Assembly: GCA_001709035.1 (NCBI GenBank)
Contig: LVKA01000001.1
Span: forward strand, 1 to 64,000
Source of the DNA: Candidatus Thiodiazotropha endoloripes
GTDB taxonomy: Bacteria > Pseudomonadota > Gammaproteobacteria > Chromatiales > Chromatiaceae
DNA: 64,000 nucleotides
Reading direction: 5' to 3'
Shown: positions 17,033-27,020 of the stretch, piece by piece
Layout: the number at the start of each line of letters is the position of its first letter
Position numbering within the stretch: the first letter of the stretch is position 1
Program-made: the position numbers and the translations under genes
Notes under the pieces: model-generated
Told to the model about the DNA's origin: nothing
What the model saw: only the letters and a program-made list of their open reading frames with translations
Database searches by the model: none

Positions 17033-19915
17033 ATGGAAAAAACCTACAACCCACACGCCATTGAGCAAAGCTGGTATCAGACTTGGGAGGAGCGCGGTTA
17101 TTTCGCACCAACCAAAACAGACGGTGACAGTTACTGCATCATGATTCCCCCACCCAATGTCACCGGCAACCTGCACATGGGACATGGGTTCAATAACACC
17201 ATCATGGACACACTGATCCGCTATCACCGGATGAAAGGTGACCAGACACTCTGGCAGCCCGGTACCGACCATGCCGGTATCGCCACCCAGATGGTGGTGG
17301 AGCGCCAGCTTGAGGCGGAACAGAAAAAGCGCCACGACCTGGGACGGGAGAAGTTCATCGAAAGGATCTGGGAGTGGAAACAGGAGTCCGGCGGCAACAT
17401 CACCCGGCAATTGCGCCGGCTGGGCTCCTCCCTCGACTGGCAACACGAACGCTTCACCATGGATGACGGGCTCTCCGATGCGGTCAAAGAGGTATTTGTC
17501 CGACTCTACGAGGAGGGACTGATCTATCGGGGTAAGCGCCTGGTCAACTGGGATCCCAAACTGCACACCGCGGTCTCCGATCTGGAGGTACTCTCCGAAG
17601 AGGAGAATGGCTACATGTGGCATATGCGCTACCCTCTGACCAACGGCCAGGGCCATCTGATTGTCGCCACAACCCGCCCGGAGACCATGCTGGGTGACTG
17701 CGCGGTTGCGGTGAATCCGAGCGACGAACGCTACAAGCATATGATCGGTGAGTTGCTGGAGCTGCCGCTGACCGGCCGCCGGATCCCGATCATCGCCGAC
17801 GAGGAGCATGTCGACCCTGAATTCGGTACCGGCTGCGTGAAGATCACACCGGCCCACGACTTCAACGACTATGCGGTCTGGCAGCGTCACCGGGATGAGA
17901 TCAATATCAGTGAACAGATCCACGGCGGTCTAATCAACATCTTCACCATCGATGCGGCGATCCGCGACAATGAGACGGAAGAAGGTAGCCTGCTGCCCCA
18001 GAAATATGTGGGCCTGGACCGCTATGAAGCGAGAAAACTGATGGTGGCCGACCTGCAGGAGCAGGGATTGCTGGAGAAGATCGAGGATCACAAACTGATG
18101 GTTCCCCGGGGGGACCGTTCCGGCGCGGTCATTGAACCATTCCTTACCGATCAGTGGTATGTGAAGATCGCCCCCCTGGCCAAACCGGCCATTGAGGCGG
18201 TAGAGAGCGGTAAAATCCGTTTTGTCCCGGACAACTGGAAAAACACCTACTACGAGTGGATGCGCAATATCCAGGACTGGTGCATCAGTCGTCAGATCTG
18301 GTGGGGACACCGGATACCCGCCTGGTATGACGATGAGGGCAATGTCTATGTGGGTCGCTCCGAAGCGGAGGTGAGAAGCAAGCACAATCTTGCGGATGAC
18401 TATCTGTTGCGACAGGACGAGGATGTGCTCGATACCTGGTTCAGCTCCGCCCTGTGGCCCTTCTCTACCCTGGGATGGCCGGAGCAGACCGAGCGTCTGA
18501 AAGATTTCTACCCAACCAATGTGCTGGTCACCGGTTTCGATATCATCTTCTTCTGGGTGGCCCGGATGATCATGATGGGTCTGAAGTTCATGGACGATGT
18601 GCCCTTCAAGGAGGTCTATGTGCATGGCCTGGTGAGGGATGGCGAAGGCAATAAAATGTCCAAGTCCAAAGGTAATGTGCTCGATCCCATTGATGTCATC
18701 GACGGCATCGACCTGGAGTCCCTGGTCAGCAAGCGCACCAGTGGCATGATGCAGCCCCATCTGGCGCAAAAGATCGAAAAGATGACCCGCCGAAGTCTGC
18801 CGGACGGCATCCCCGCCTTCGGCACTGACGCGATGCGTTTCACCTTTGCCGCACTGGCCGCCACCGGCCGTGACATCAAGCTCGATATGGGACGTATCGA
18901 GGGCTATCGCAACTTCTGCAACAAGCTCTGGAACGCCGCCCGTTATGTGATGATGAACGTGGAAGGCCAGGATTGCGCAATCGGCGAAATCAAGACCGGA
19001 CACTCAGCCGCAGCCAGCAGGCTGCAGCGCTCCCTGGCTGACCGTTGGATCCTGTCGCGCCTGCAGAAGACCAAGCAGGCAGTGGCCGATGCCATCGACG
19101 GCTACCGTTTCGATCATGCCGCCCAGGCGATCTATGAGTTCACCTGGAACGAGTATTGCGACTGGTATCTGGAACTCTGTAAACCGGTGCTCAACAACGA
19201 GCAGGCCAGTGACGAGGCGAAACGGGGTACCCGACGTACCCTGGTGCGGGTACTGGAAAATCTGTTGCGACTCACCCATCCGGTGATGCCTTTCATCACC
19301 GAAGAGATCTGGCAGCGTGTTGCCCCCATAGCCGGTGTCGTTGCGGCCACTGCGGGAGACATGCCAGCGGAATCCAGCGCAACGATCATGAATCAACCCT
19401 ACCCTAAAGCACGTCAGTCTCTGATCGATGAAGCGGCTGAAAGTGAGATGGCCTGGGTGATGCAGTTCATCCTTGGCATTCGAAAGATCAAAGGTGAGAT
19501 GAATATTGCCCCCGGCAAGCCGGTGCCTGTGCTGCTGGCCAATACCAGCGAGAGTGACAAGCAGTATGCGGAACGGCATCGCCCGTTTCTCGATTTTCTG
19601 GCGAAGACCGAATCGATTGAGATCCTGGCCCCGGAGGATAAGGAACCGGAATCCGCTACTGCCCTGGTGGGTGAGATGAAAGTGCTGATCCCCCTCGCCG
19701 GCCTGATCGACAAGGCCGCTGAAATCAAGCGACTGGAAAAAGAGATCAACCGCCTGCAATCTGATGCGGAGCGTACTGACAAAAAACTCTCCAACCCCAA
19801 CTTTGTCGACAAGGCGCCTGAAGCAGTTGTTCAGAAAGAGCGAGACAAACTGGCGGAAAGCCGCAAAGCGTTGGAAAGCCTGCAGGCTCAGTTGGAGAAG
19901 ATTCAGCAGTTGTAG
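17033..19915 (+). CDS. valS: Valyl-tRNA synthetase
   Basis: Class I aminoacyl-tRNA synthetase charging tRNA-Val; 960 residues. The HIGH-type motif is in [15 protein letters not shown] (near residue 44), the editing domain contains [16 protein letters not shown], and the KMSKS loop is [13 protein letters not shown] (near 541). A C-terminal coiled coil ([20 protein letters not shown], then [10 protein letters not shown]) matches the ValS tRNA-binding arm. The ATG at 17033 lacks an obvious ribosome site but begins the conserved [12 protein letters not shown]. It has its own promoter. Confidence 0.97.
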   Translation: MEKTYNPHAIEQSWYQTWEERGYFAPTKTDGDSYCIMIPPPNVTGNLHMGHGFNNTIMDTLIRYHRMKGDQTLWQPGTDHAGIATQMVVERQLEAEQKKRHDLGREKFIERIWEWKQESGGNITRQLRRLGSSLDWQHERFTMDDGLSDAVKEVFVRLYEEGLIYRGKRLVNWDPKLHTAVSDLEVLSEEENGYMWHMRYPLTNGQGHLIVATTRPETMLGDCAVAVNPSDERYKHMIGELLELPLTGRRIPIIADEEHVDPEFGTGCVKITPAHDFNDYAVWQRHRDEINISEQIHGGLINIFTIDAAIRDNETEEGSLLPQKYVGLDRYEARKLMVADLQEQGLLEKIEDHKLMVPRGDRSGAVIEPFLTDQWYVKIAPLAKPAIEAVESGKIRFVPDNWKNTYYEWMRNIQDWCISRQIWWGHRIPAWYDDEGNVYVGRSEAEVRSKHNLADDYLLRQDEDVLDTWFSSALWPFSTLGWPEQTERLKDFYPTNVLVTGFDIIFFWVARMIMMGLKFMDDVPFKEVYVHGLVRDGEGNKMSKSKGNVLDPIDVIDGIDLESLVSKRTSGMMQPHLAQKIEKMTRRSLPDGIPAFGTDAMRFTFAALAATGRDIKLDMGRIEGYRNFCNKLWNAARYVMMNVEGQDCAIGEIKTGHSAAASRLQRSLADRWILSRLQKTKQAVADAIDGYRFDHAAQAIYEFTWNEYCDWYLELCKPVLNNEQASDEAKRGTRRTLVRVLENLLRLTHPVMPFITEEIWQRVAPIAGVVAATAGDMPAESSATIMNQPYPKARQSLIDEAAESEMAWVMQFILGIRKIKGEMNIAPGKPVPVLLANTSESDKQYAERHRPFLDFLAKTESIEILAPEDKEPESATALVGEMKVLIPLAGLIDKAAEIKRLEKEINRLQSDAERTDKKLSNPNFVDKAPEAVVQKERDKLAESRKALESLQAQLEKIQQL

Positions 19916-20062
19916 TCTGCGAGTAAGACTTTTAGGCCGCGAATGAACGCAAATCACCGCTAATGGCCGCAAACACTATTTTATTTTGCGACTCTTATTT
20001 GCTTTCAACTGCGGCCTAAATTGTCTTTTCCAATAGCAGGTTTTTAGCGGCGAATCGATCAC

Positions 20063-21244
20063 TCACCGCACCGGCGTCATACTATAGCGACGCAGAAAAG
20101 CTGCGAACTCCTGCAGTGCCTCCACCCCGCTGGTCTCTGCCTGGGCACACCATTGACTGAGTGCTTCGAGACGCTTCTCATGGCTCGATGCCTGCTGCTC
20201 CCAGATCTTCTGCAGTCGCAGTTTAAACTGATAGACATTGTCCAGCGCACTGTTGTGATCAAGAATATCCCGCAGTTGCTGGCGATCATTGTCAGTCAAC
20301 AACATCGCATCCCGACGAACCAGACGCTGTGCATTACGGTAGAGCCGTCGCAAGGGCTTGTCCGCCTGACGAATCTCGGCACGAAATACCGGTTTCAGAA
20401 CCCGACGGCGATAGTCACTGAAAAGCTGCAACCGATTCACGGTCAAGGCTTTGATCGCATCCAGGTCAAGTTGAGGCCGCTCCGCAACGAAGGCGCGCTT
20501 GGGAGCCACCTTGAGTACCTTTGCCAAACGCAGATAGGAGAAGAGCTTGATATAGAACCAGCCCAGATCGAACTCGAACCAGCGATTGGACAACTTGGCG
20601 GAACTGCCAAACGCATGGTGATTGTTATGCAGCTCTTCACCGCCAATCAGAATGCCCCAGGGAACAATATTGGTTGATGTGTTGGGGATCTCAAAGTTTC
20701 GGTAGCCCCAGAAGTGGCCAATGCCGTTGATCACCCCAGCCGCCCAGAATGGAATCCAGATCATCTGTATCGCCCAGACGGTGATTCCGGCCGGCCCCAG
20801 TAGGATAAACTCCACCACCAACAACAGACTGATACCTAAAAAGTTATGGGGTTGGTAGAGTTTCCGTTCGATCCAGTCATCTGGAGTCCCTTTCCCGTAA
20901 CGCTCCAAGGTCTCCTGATTGCCCGCTTCCGCCTTATAGAGCTCAGCCCCCCGCCATAACACGGTGCCCAGCCCCCGGGTCTGAGGGCTGTGCGGGTCAC
21001 TCTCGGTTTCGCACTTTGCATGGTGTTTGCGATGTATGGCCACCCACTCCCGGGTCACCATACCGGTGGTCAACCAGAGCCAGAAGCGGAAAAAATGGCT
21101 GATCACTGGATTCAGCGTCAGGGCTTTGTGGGCCTGATGACGGTGCAGAAACACCGTAACCGAAACAATTGTGATGTGGGTAAGCCCCAAGGTCAGAAGA
21201 ATAACTTCAAGTAGAGATAGATCGAACAACCCATTGAAAATCAT
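20063..21244 (-). CDS. Membrane fatty acid (acyl-CoA type) desaturase
   Basis: 393-residue di-iron membrane desaturase introducing a double bond, probably delta-9, into saturated acyl chains. The three His boxes are present: HRHQAH (near residue 34), HRKHH (near 70) and HNNHH (near 210). Four hydrophobic helices surround them. The C-terminal ~130 residues (RNAQRLVRRDAMLLTDND onward) are a basic helical extension beyond the catalytic core; their role is unclear. It is a single gene, likely involved in membrane fluidity. Confidence 0.9.
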   Translation of the reverse strand: MIFNGLFDLSLLEVILLTLGLTHITIVSVTVFLHRHQAHKALTLNPVISHFFRFWLWLTTGMVTREWVAIHRKHHAKCETESDPHSPQTRGLGTVLWRGAELYKAEAGNQETLERYGKGTPDDWIERKLYQPHNFLGISLLLVVEFILLGPAGITVWAIQMIWIPFWAAGVINGIGHFWGYRNFEIPNTSTNIVPWGILIGGEELHNNHHAFGSSAKLSNRWFEFDLGWFYIKLFSYLRLAKVLKVAPKRAFVAERPQLDLDAIKALTVNRLQLFSDYRRRVLKPVFRAEIRQADKPLRRLYRNAQRLVRRDAMLLTDNDRQQLRDILDHNSALDNVYQFKLRLQKIWEQQASSHEKRLEALSQWCAQAETSGVEALQEFAAFLRRYSMTPVR

Positions 21245-21437
21245 TGAATAAGTACCTACAAATGCAAGCCGACCCTAACCCCATGACCAAGCGTGTCAGC
21301 GATTGATCAGCCAGTCAGCAGGTCGATAAAAATCCCCCTGGGCCAATTCCAGCACCGACCCTTTACACTTTATAGCTTATAAAATGGCCTCTGTTCCAAT
21401 TAAATGCTGAGTGACAGACGAGAGACGATTCATCATC

Positions 21438-22652
21438 CTAGGCCAATGAGAGCAAGGCGGAAACCAGAAGATTGGCATCATAGTTGGGGGCACTCTGTTG
21501 GGTGATCAGGGGTACATCGATCAGCTGAATACCCCATTTTTTCCACAACTCATGTTGTTGATCCGCACTCACTGTGCCGTGCCTGCTATCGAGTAAGACA
21601 AAATTCAGGAGTCGTTCGGAGGCGACTGTCTGAGAGGTGCCGGACCGGAGGTAGCGCATCAGTTGCTGCAGGCTCTGATTGAGGTTCATATTAATCTGTT
21701 CAGGATCGTCCCCCTGATTGGGCACAAACACTTTCGGGCAGTCGTTGGCTGCGATCGAGGCACCAACCCCCTGTGGCAGCAGATTGGCTATCAGGCTCGA
21801 GTAAAAACTGCCCGGAGGATAGCAGATCAACTCAGCCTGCTCGATAAGCCGTTGATTCTTTTTGCGCAGCTTGACCTTCACCGGCTGATAGTCATGCAGC
21901 GATTTCGACAGGAACAGATCGGTGACATTCGAGACCAGCGGATCCACCTCTTTCCCGGTCAGCAGATGCTGCCCGATCACCTGACGACCATCCGCCAAAT
22001 CAGCCGCCAGATGGTAGTCCGCATTGACGATGGCACGCACGGTACCCTGCACACCGACCAGCTTCTCAAACAGAAAAATGACCGGATCGAGATGCTCATG
22101 ATTATTCAGATATCCGCCGGTCAGAATCAGGTTACCGATACTTGCTCCTTTGAGATTGAAATCCACCGGCATGGCATCATAGAAGCAGCTCAGCAGGTTA
22201 CGAATGATGCGTCGCATGGGATTCGGCACCAACTCGATCATCGGATGGCGGCCCCGGATCATCATCTCCAGCTGCTTAATCAGCTCAGCTCGTTTGGAAT
22301 CGTTTGGGAAACGATAGGTAAAGAGCTTGTAGATCTCGGGATGACCGGTCACACTTTCATCCGCCAAGGCCATCAAGCGACTGCGTAGATCGCCGATCGA
22401 GGGCATATTGAAAGCCTGGCGCAACTTTGCAGAACTTCCCCCGGAATCAAAAGGGGTTACCAGATGAATTGAGTTATGGGTGTAGTTTTTGAGTATCCGG
22501 CTTACGCTGTTCAGAGCGGTACCGCCACTGAAAAAGAGCACTCTGGGGCCCAGTTCCGGTAACCGTTGACAGCGACTGATCTTGATCGGGTCGGGAATGG
22601 TAATTGAGCGGGTAACCCGAATCTTGGTGTAGCTGGTCAACTGATCATCCAC
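21438..22652 (-). CDS. CofD/YvcK-family protein
   Basis: 404 residues related to 2-phospho-L-lactate transferase (CofD) and the gluconeogenesis factor YvcK. The nucleotide-binding glycine-rich start VLFFSGGTALNSVSRIL, then VTPFDSGGSSAKLRQAF, IGDLRSRL, and GNLILTGGYL are the family landmarks; a Rossmann-like UPF0052 fold is expected. No F420 biosynthesis gene is near, so the lactyl transferase role is unlikely. It resembles the CofD-like members found with ATP-grasp and HPr-kinase-like partners (GAK system), but none of those partners is in this window. Exact function unknown. Confidence 0.75.
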   Translation of the reverse strand: MDDQLTSYTKIRVTRSITIPDPIKISRCQRLPELGPRVLFFSGGTALNSVSRILKNYTHNSIHLVTPFDSGGSSAKLRQAFNMPSIGDLRSRLMALADESVTGHPEIYKLFTYRFPNDSKRAELIKQLEMMIRGRHPMIELVPNPMRRIIRNLLSCFYDAMPVDFNLKGASIGNLILTGGYLNNHEHLDPVIFLFEKLVGVQGTVRAIVNADYHLAADLADGRQVIGQHLLTGKEVDPLVSNVTDLFLSKSLHDYQPVKVKLRKKNQRLIEQAELICYPPGSFYSSLIANLLPQGVGASIAANDCPKVFVPNQGDDPEQINMNLNQSLQQLMRYLRSGTSQTVASERLLNFVLLDSRHGTVSADQQHELWKKWGIQLIDVPLITQQSAPNYDANLLVSALLSLA

Positions 22653-22791
22653 TGGAATTGAGGCCTATTGGTTTAAAATCGAGGTGCGCTGTCGGAGTAA
22701 GTTCATGTCCGACAGGGCCAAGGGAGTGAACTTCCTTTGCATCACATAAGTGAATAATAAACCAGTTGACGATAAATGTGTCCCTGAAGGC

Positions 22792-22839
22792 CTAGTGGGC
22801 CACGCGGTAAATAAGGCAACGATCAGCCGGACCCACTAG
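22792..22839. repeat. Family-2 repeat, 48 bp, at crp-like gene stop
   Basis: Begins CTAGTGGGCC and ends ACCCACTAG, an 8-bp terminal inverted repeat built on CTAG. The interior GGTAAATAAGGCAACGATCA matches GGTAAATAAGGAAACGATCA at 46520-46539 with one mismatch. The right CTAG supplies the TAG stop codon of the minus-strand Crp/Fnr gene. Confidence 0.7.
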
Positions 22840-23483
22840 AGTTTTGCCGGTTCGATCAGCTGCGCCAGCTTGGCGGCGTCGGTAATGACCACGGCACCAC
22901 GGCGGGTCTCCACAGCCCCTTCAGCGACAAAGCCCTGCATCAGACGGGCGATGACCTCACGGGTGGTCCCCAGATGTCCTCCCAGTGCCTGCTGGGTCAT
23001 GCGTAATATACCCTCTTCCGAGGCGTTACTGAGAATGAAGTTGGCCAGACGCTGATCCAGGTTGCAGGCATGTACCTGCTCCAACTCCTCCATCAGGCGG
23101 AATACCAGAGAGGAGAGCGCCTTCACCGTCAGATTCTGTACAGTTGATTCAGCTTCGAACAGCTTGCGATAGAGTGCACCCGGAATCACATCCACATGGG
23201 TATCCCCATCGGTCTCGACCCAGGCCGGATAACGCAGATCATTGAACAGGCAGTTCAGTGCCAACACACAAGTCTCTCCAGGGTCAAGAAAATAGAGTGT
23301 CGCCTCACTCCCCTGGGGGGTGTAAGTAAAGACCCTCAATCGGCCCTGGGTAACCAGATAGGCGCCGGATACCACCTGCCCTTTGTGAATCACCGCGGTA
23401 GGTTTTGAAAAACATTTTCGCACGACACCGTTTTCAAACAATTCCTGACCGGATGGCGTGAGCTCGAGAAATGTTTCAGCCAC
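22836..23483 (-). CDS. Crp/Fnr-family transcriptional regulator
   Basis: 215-residue regulator with a cyclic-nucleotide-binding-like beta barrel (KPTAVIHKGQVVSGAYLVTQGRLRVF) and a C-terminal winged helix (LRMTQQALGGHLGTTREVIARLMQGF), the recognition helix being TTREVIARLM. Start is GTG at 23483, five bases after AAAGGAG; the frame extends 31 codons upstream but without that support. There is no N-terminal Fnr iron-sulfur Cys cluster, so oxygen sensing by 4Fe-4S is unlikely; the ligand is unknown. It is followed on the minus strand by the CofD-like gene and preceded by the di-heme peroxidase gene, a possible target. Confidence 0.88.
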   Translation of the reverse strand: MAETFLELTPSGQELFENGVVRKCFSKPTAVIHKGQVVSGAYLVTQGRLRVFTYTPQGSEATLYFLDPGETCVLALNCLFNDLRYPAWVETDGDTHVDVIPGALYRKLFEAESTVQNLTVKALSSLVFRLMEELEQVHACNLDQRLANFILSNASEEGILRMTQQALGGHLGTTREVIARLMQGFVAEGAVETRRGAVVITDAAKLAQLIEPAKL

Positions 23484-23705
23484 ATCTGCTCCTTTACTTC
23501 TGAGAACACAAAACCGCCAGCCTGCATCGACAGACCGGCGGTAGCAAATGTTAACCCATGCGTAAGGGGTGGGCAAAAAGCAACGATTTCTTTCAGGTAA
23601 TGAACGGATTTAGTCAGATGAACAGACGGTTTTATGACCACTACGGCCTAACTCATCTACCGGCCATCCGTTTCCAGTGCACCACGCATCATCTTGGGAA
23701 ATTGA

Positions 23706-25100
23706 TCATTGGGACACTATAGCTTCATCTCTGCTTCCTTTGGCAAGTTTGATCCGCTCGAGGAGTGTATCGCTGCTGAGCGATTGCAGAAAAGCGACAA
23801 GTTCCTCAATTTCTTCATCGTTCAAAGCCGGACGATCAAGCTTGGTCATGACTTTGTGATCATCCGACCAGACCAGATAGCGGCCGGTATGTCCCAACTG
23901 AACACTGGACATGATTCGCACCACCTCTTTGAGCTCACTCACTGAACCGTTATGCAGCCAGGGGCCGGTCAAGGCGACATTACGCAGCGATGGTACCCGC
24001 CAGCTACCACGACCAGTTCCTGCCATTGCGGCGCCTGTATCCCGGGTCAACTCATACTGCTGCTCAAAAGGGGTTGGATAGATTGGAAATATCCGCAGCG
24101 GGGCCCGTGGATCAAACAGACTGGCGCCACTGAAGTTGGGGCCAAAGTGGCAGTTGACGCAACCCAGGCTCTGAAATGATGCCATCCCACGTAACTGTTT
24201 TGCCGAGAGCGCATCCAGGTCACCCCGTACAAAACGATCATAAGGGGTATCCGGTGTGATCAAAGTCCTTTCATAGCTGGCGATTGCCTCTGCGATCCGC
24301 TCGATATCGATCACTGTATCAGCACCGAAGGCATCGGCAAACAGGGGTATATAGGTTTTGTCGTCCAGTACCCGTTGTACGACCTCATCCCAGGAGGGCA
24401 TACCCATCTCAATCGGGTTGATCAGTGGACCTTTCGCCTGCTCCTCCAGGGAAGCGGCGCGGCCATCCCAGAACAGCACCGATTGAAACGCGGCATTCCA
24501 GACAGTTGGCGCATTACGCCCACCGAGTTGGTTGTTGATGCCCAACGATGTCGGCAGTCCGTCATCCCCGCTGCCACCGATCACATCATGACAGGAGCTG
24601 CATGAGAGTGTCCTGTCCCGGGAGAGATTCTTATCGAAGAAGAGTCTTTTACCCAACACGATTTTCTCAGTGGTCATTGGATTGTTTTCCGGTGCCGGCG
24701 CCTGATCCGGCAGGGTCTGCCAGACATAGGGGGACGAGCTCCTCGCTACCTGATTACCCGCTACTGGATCCGAATCCAGCGATTGCCAGAGAAATCGTTT
24801 TGAGGCCGGTATCCCGAGCAGTGGATCATACTCAGAGATGACTGGCTCCACATCGGGCTGTTCAATGAAAGGCTCGATCACAGCACCGGGGAAATTGGTA
24901 ACCGTGAGAATTATCATCAATTTGACGGCCAGCGACAGAATCCCTGTACCCAATGCGGTCGCCAGAAACCACTGCCCACTCTTTGCCAGCCGACCTTTAG
25001 GCCCAAGATCGTAGCGGACCATGGTGAACAGCACCGCGAGCCCAACCACCAAGGCAACCAGCGCCACACTTAAAAAATTCATAATTGTGAGATTCAACAT
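23706..25100 (-). CDS. Di-heme cytochrome c peroxidase-like protein
   Basis: 464 residues of the CcpA/MauG family, with two c-type heme sites: CSSCH (near residue 167) and CVNCH (near 315). Two hydrophobic helices precede the catalytic domain (LSVALVALVVGLAVLFTMV and ILSLAVKLMIILTVT), so it is membrane-anchored, unlike the usual soluble periplasmic CcpA. KRLFFDKNLSRDRTLSCSSC and LHNGSVSELKEVV are typical peroxidase segments. It reduces H2O2 using cytochrome c electrons or carries out a MauG-like oxidation. The Crp/Fnr gene lies downstream in the same direction, 222 bases away. Confidence 0.88.
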   Translation of the reverse strand: MLNLTIMNFLSVALVALVVGLAVLFTMVRYDLGPKGRLAKSGQWFLATALGTGILSLAVKLMIILTVTNFPGAVIEPFIEQPDVEPVISEYDPLLGIPASKRFLWQSLDSDPVAGNQVARSSSPYVWQTLPDQAPAPENNPMTTEKIVLGKRLFFDKNLSRDRTLSCSSCHDVIGGSGDDGLPTSLGINNQLGGRNAPTVWNAAFQSVLFWDGRAASLEEQAKGPLINPIEMGMPSWDEVVQRVLDDKTYIPLFADAFGADTVIDIERIAEAIASYERTLITPDTPYDRFVRGDLDALSAKQLRGMASFQSLGCVNCHFGPNFSGASLFDPRAPLRIFPIYPTPFEQQYELTRDTGAAMAGTGRGSWRVPSLRNVALTGPWLHNGSVSELKEVVRIMSSVQLGHTGRYLVWSDDHKVMTKLDRPALNDEEIEELVAFLQSLSSDTLLERIKLAKGSRDEAIVSQ

Positions 25101-25179
25101 CAGTTCATCCTCGGCTATTGGCTATCTCCCACAGCCGGGTTCCTGCCGGTTGTGGGTTGATTGGAGATCTATCCAAAGT

Positions 25180-25302
25180 TCTGATTTGCCCGGCGGGGTT
25201 ATGATTCACCCCTATCGCCAGGCAACACCACGCTCATTCTGCTTTGCTAGAGACAGAACCGGTCTCATCTGTGCGTGTTGGATTGGTGTTAACAGAACCT
25301 AG
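25180..25302 (-). repeat. Family-1 repeat, minus-strand copy
   Basis: On the minus strand it begins CTAGGTTCTGTTAACACCAA (from 25302) and continues through CTAGC, three bases and GCAGAATGAGCGTGGTGTTG, the same order of blocks as at 10194 and 46242. The CTAG at its left end holds the TAG stop codon of the DUF4242 gene. It fills most of the 25101-25298 gap; the right-hand boundary is approximate. Confidence 0.6.
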
Positions 25303-25604
25303 GTATCACACCGTTGAAAAAAGGTGTCACCCGGGGTTACCGTTGTGACCTCAGTGATGCTGTCAAATGACAACCCAACCCTTTCATGGGCTCTTTGAAC
25401 GGCTTCTGCATCCTCAGCCATGGTGAAGCAGAATGCCCGGGCATCTTCGTAATTGAGATGAATTCTCAACGGTACAACATCTTCCTCCATACACGCTTGT
25501 TCGTATCGTGTATAAAACAGCTCAAATTGCTCCTTTGTCAGTCCTGCGGGAAAGGTTTCATGCTCTTGGCTGTGGGTATCGATAAAGAACTTCATCATTT
25601 TCAT
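25299..25604 (-). CDS. DUF4242 family protein
   Basis: 101-residue small cytosolic protein (MKMMKFFIDTHSQEHETFPA, then LHLNYEDA-like LNYEDARAFC and HERVGLSFDSITEV) resembling DUF4242 proteins, which include nickel-binding SCO4226-like ferredoxin-fold proteins. The role is unknown. The ATG at 25604 follows AGAGGT by seven bases. The stop TAG lies in the CTAG at the end of a family-1 repeat. It stands alone upstream of the peroxidase gene on the same strand. Confidence 0.75.
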   Translation of the reverse strand: MKMMKFFIDTHSQEHETFPAGLTKEQFELFYTRYEQACMEEDVVPLRIHLNYEDARAFCFTMAEDAEAVQRAHERVGLSFDSITEVTTVTPGDTFFQRCDT

Positions 25605-25805
25605 AGTAATTACCTCTGTTGTAGTCAGGAATTAAACTACAGCAGCCGTTATGCAGCTTCAGTAGCAAATGCTACATAACGAATATCGATTTGATATGGT
25701 GTACAATGGTGTCGAAGATCTGGCGTTTTTTCAGGCGTAACAGGGCAAATTGGATCTGCTTAACAAGCCCGGTGGAATCTATAACCGTGAAGATATTCTT
25801 TAAGC

Positions 25806-26159
25806 ATGAACAACCCCGCAACTGACCAAACTAAGAATCTTGAGCGCGAGGTAACACTTACCGTTGGAGTCTATGCCCTCCAGGCTGCCTCGTTTCTGTT
25901 TGTGATCACGCTCCTGGTGGGTGTGATTATCAACTATGTTAAGCGCGATGACGTCAAAGGCACCTGGCTGGAATCCCATTTCCGCTGGCAGATCAGAACC
26001 TTCTGGTTCGTACTGTTATGGTCAGTCATCGGATTTATGACAACCATAATTTTGGTTGGTTATGCGATTCTGTTTATAAATGCGGTATGGTTGATCTACC
26101 GCATAGCCAAGGGCTGGTTGAGTCTGCAAGATGAGAAAGCGCTATACCTGAACAGTTAA
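25806..26159 (+). CDS. Small membrane protein, DUF4870-like
   Basis: 117 residues with three hydrophobic helices (AASFLFVITLLVGVIINYV, FWFVLLWSVIGFMTTIILVG, AILFINAVWLIYRIAKGW). The block ESHFRWQIRTFW between helices is characteristic of a conserved proteobacterial membrane protein group related to DUF4870. No function is assigned. It is followed 79 bases later by another membrane protein on the same strand. Confidence 0.7.
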   Translation: MNNPATDQTKNLEREVTLTVGVYALQAASFLFVITLLVGVIINYVKRDDVKGTWLESHFRWQIRTFWFVLLWSVIGFMTTIILVGYAILFINAVWLIYRIAKGWLSLQDEKALYLNS

Positions 26160-26238
26160 TGGGTAAATAAAACATAGGTCTGACTGCCTTACACAGGTAT
26201 TCTTCTAAACCAACTTTACACAATTTGATTGATCATCC

Positions 26239-27006
26239 ATGATTTCTGTTATCCGTCTAAAAGAGGCTTTGATACGGGGTGCAATCTGGGCTTTTATCGG
26301 TCTCCTTTATGCGATGCTTTTCGTCGTCTTTTCAGCTTTCGCCGAGTTCTGGGAGTTCCCGATTAATTCCTATCTCTTTGCCGGTGTTCTCTCCGCAACC
26401 CTTGGCGCATTGATTTACAGCAGTATGCGGCTTGCAGTACTGATGACCGTCATCATTTCACCTGTCTGTATCTTTTTTTTCATATTGGCTGAAAAACCTG
26501 TCAATCTCATGATCATTATGATACTCACTGCAGTTTTAGGTGGCATAATCGGTGCTTTGTACGGGCTTTTTTCTATGGGATCAAGAGTCAACCGGGCTGA
26601 TGCTAAAACCCTGGCTGGTTTCAGTTCCGGTTGGTTGGTATCGATTGTCTATCTTCTGTTCTCAGGTTTTCTGTCGACACTCCCTATTGCTATCATTATC
26701 GCCTTGATGTGCCCGCTGACCGGGATAATCTATGTCTTCCTGGTTCCTGGATTTATCAAACTATACGATAACCTTCTACCCCCGATTGGTGACGGCCTGA
26801 TGGTTGGAGTAGGTGTTTCAGGTTTCGTGACGCTAAGCTTTTTCATTATGATAAGCTCCATTGACAGCGAAATGGCAGGGCCTTTGATCGAGGCATTGAC
26901 AACCATCCAGTTAAAGCTACCCGATGCTATGGTTGGTGGGATTATAGGCGGAGGATCTGCTGGAGTTCTTTCTGGGCTCTTATTGACCGACTGGCAGGAC
27001 CTTTAA
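26239..27006 (+). CDS. Polytopic membrane protein of unknown function
   Basis: 255 residues, nearly all hydrophobic, with about seven transmembrane helices separated by short loops (for example AIWAFIGLLYAMLFVVFSAF and LMIIMILTAVLGGIIGALYG). Glycine-rich helices near the C-terminus (MVGGIIGGGSAGVLSGLLL) suggest tight packing. No family is recognised. It is convergent with the GGDEF-EAL gene, 14 bases apart. Confidence 0.65.
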   Translation: MISVIRLKEALIRGAIWAFIGLLYAMLFVVFSAFAEFWEFPINSYLFAGVLSATLGALIYSSMRLAVLMTVIISPVCIFFFILAEKPVNLMIIMILTAVLGGIIGALYGLFSMGSRVNRADAKTLAGFSSGWLVSIVYLLFSGFLSTLPIAIIIALMCPLTGIIYVFLVPGFIKLYDNLLPPIGDGLMVGVGVSGFVTLSFFIMISSIDSEMAGPLIEALTTIQLKLPDAMVGGIIGGGSAGVLSGLLLTDWQDL

Positions 27007-27020
27007 TACATTGACTGATT

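Noticed and set aside
17930-19972. Two long minus-strand open frames opposite valS, plus another over its 5' end
   Set aside because: ValS is complete with HIGH and KMSKS motifs; these frames have shadow composition and no ribosome sites.
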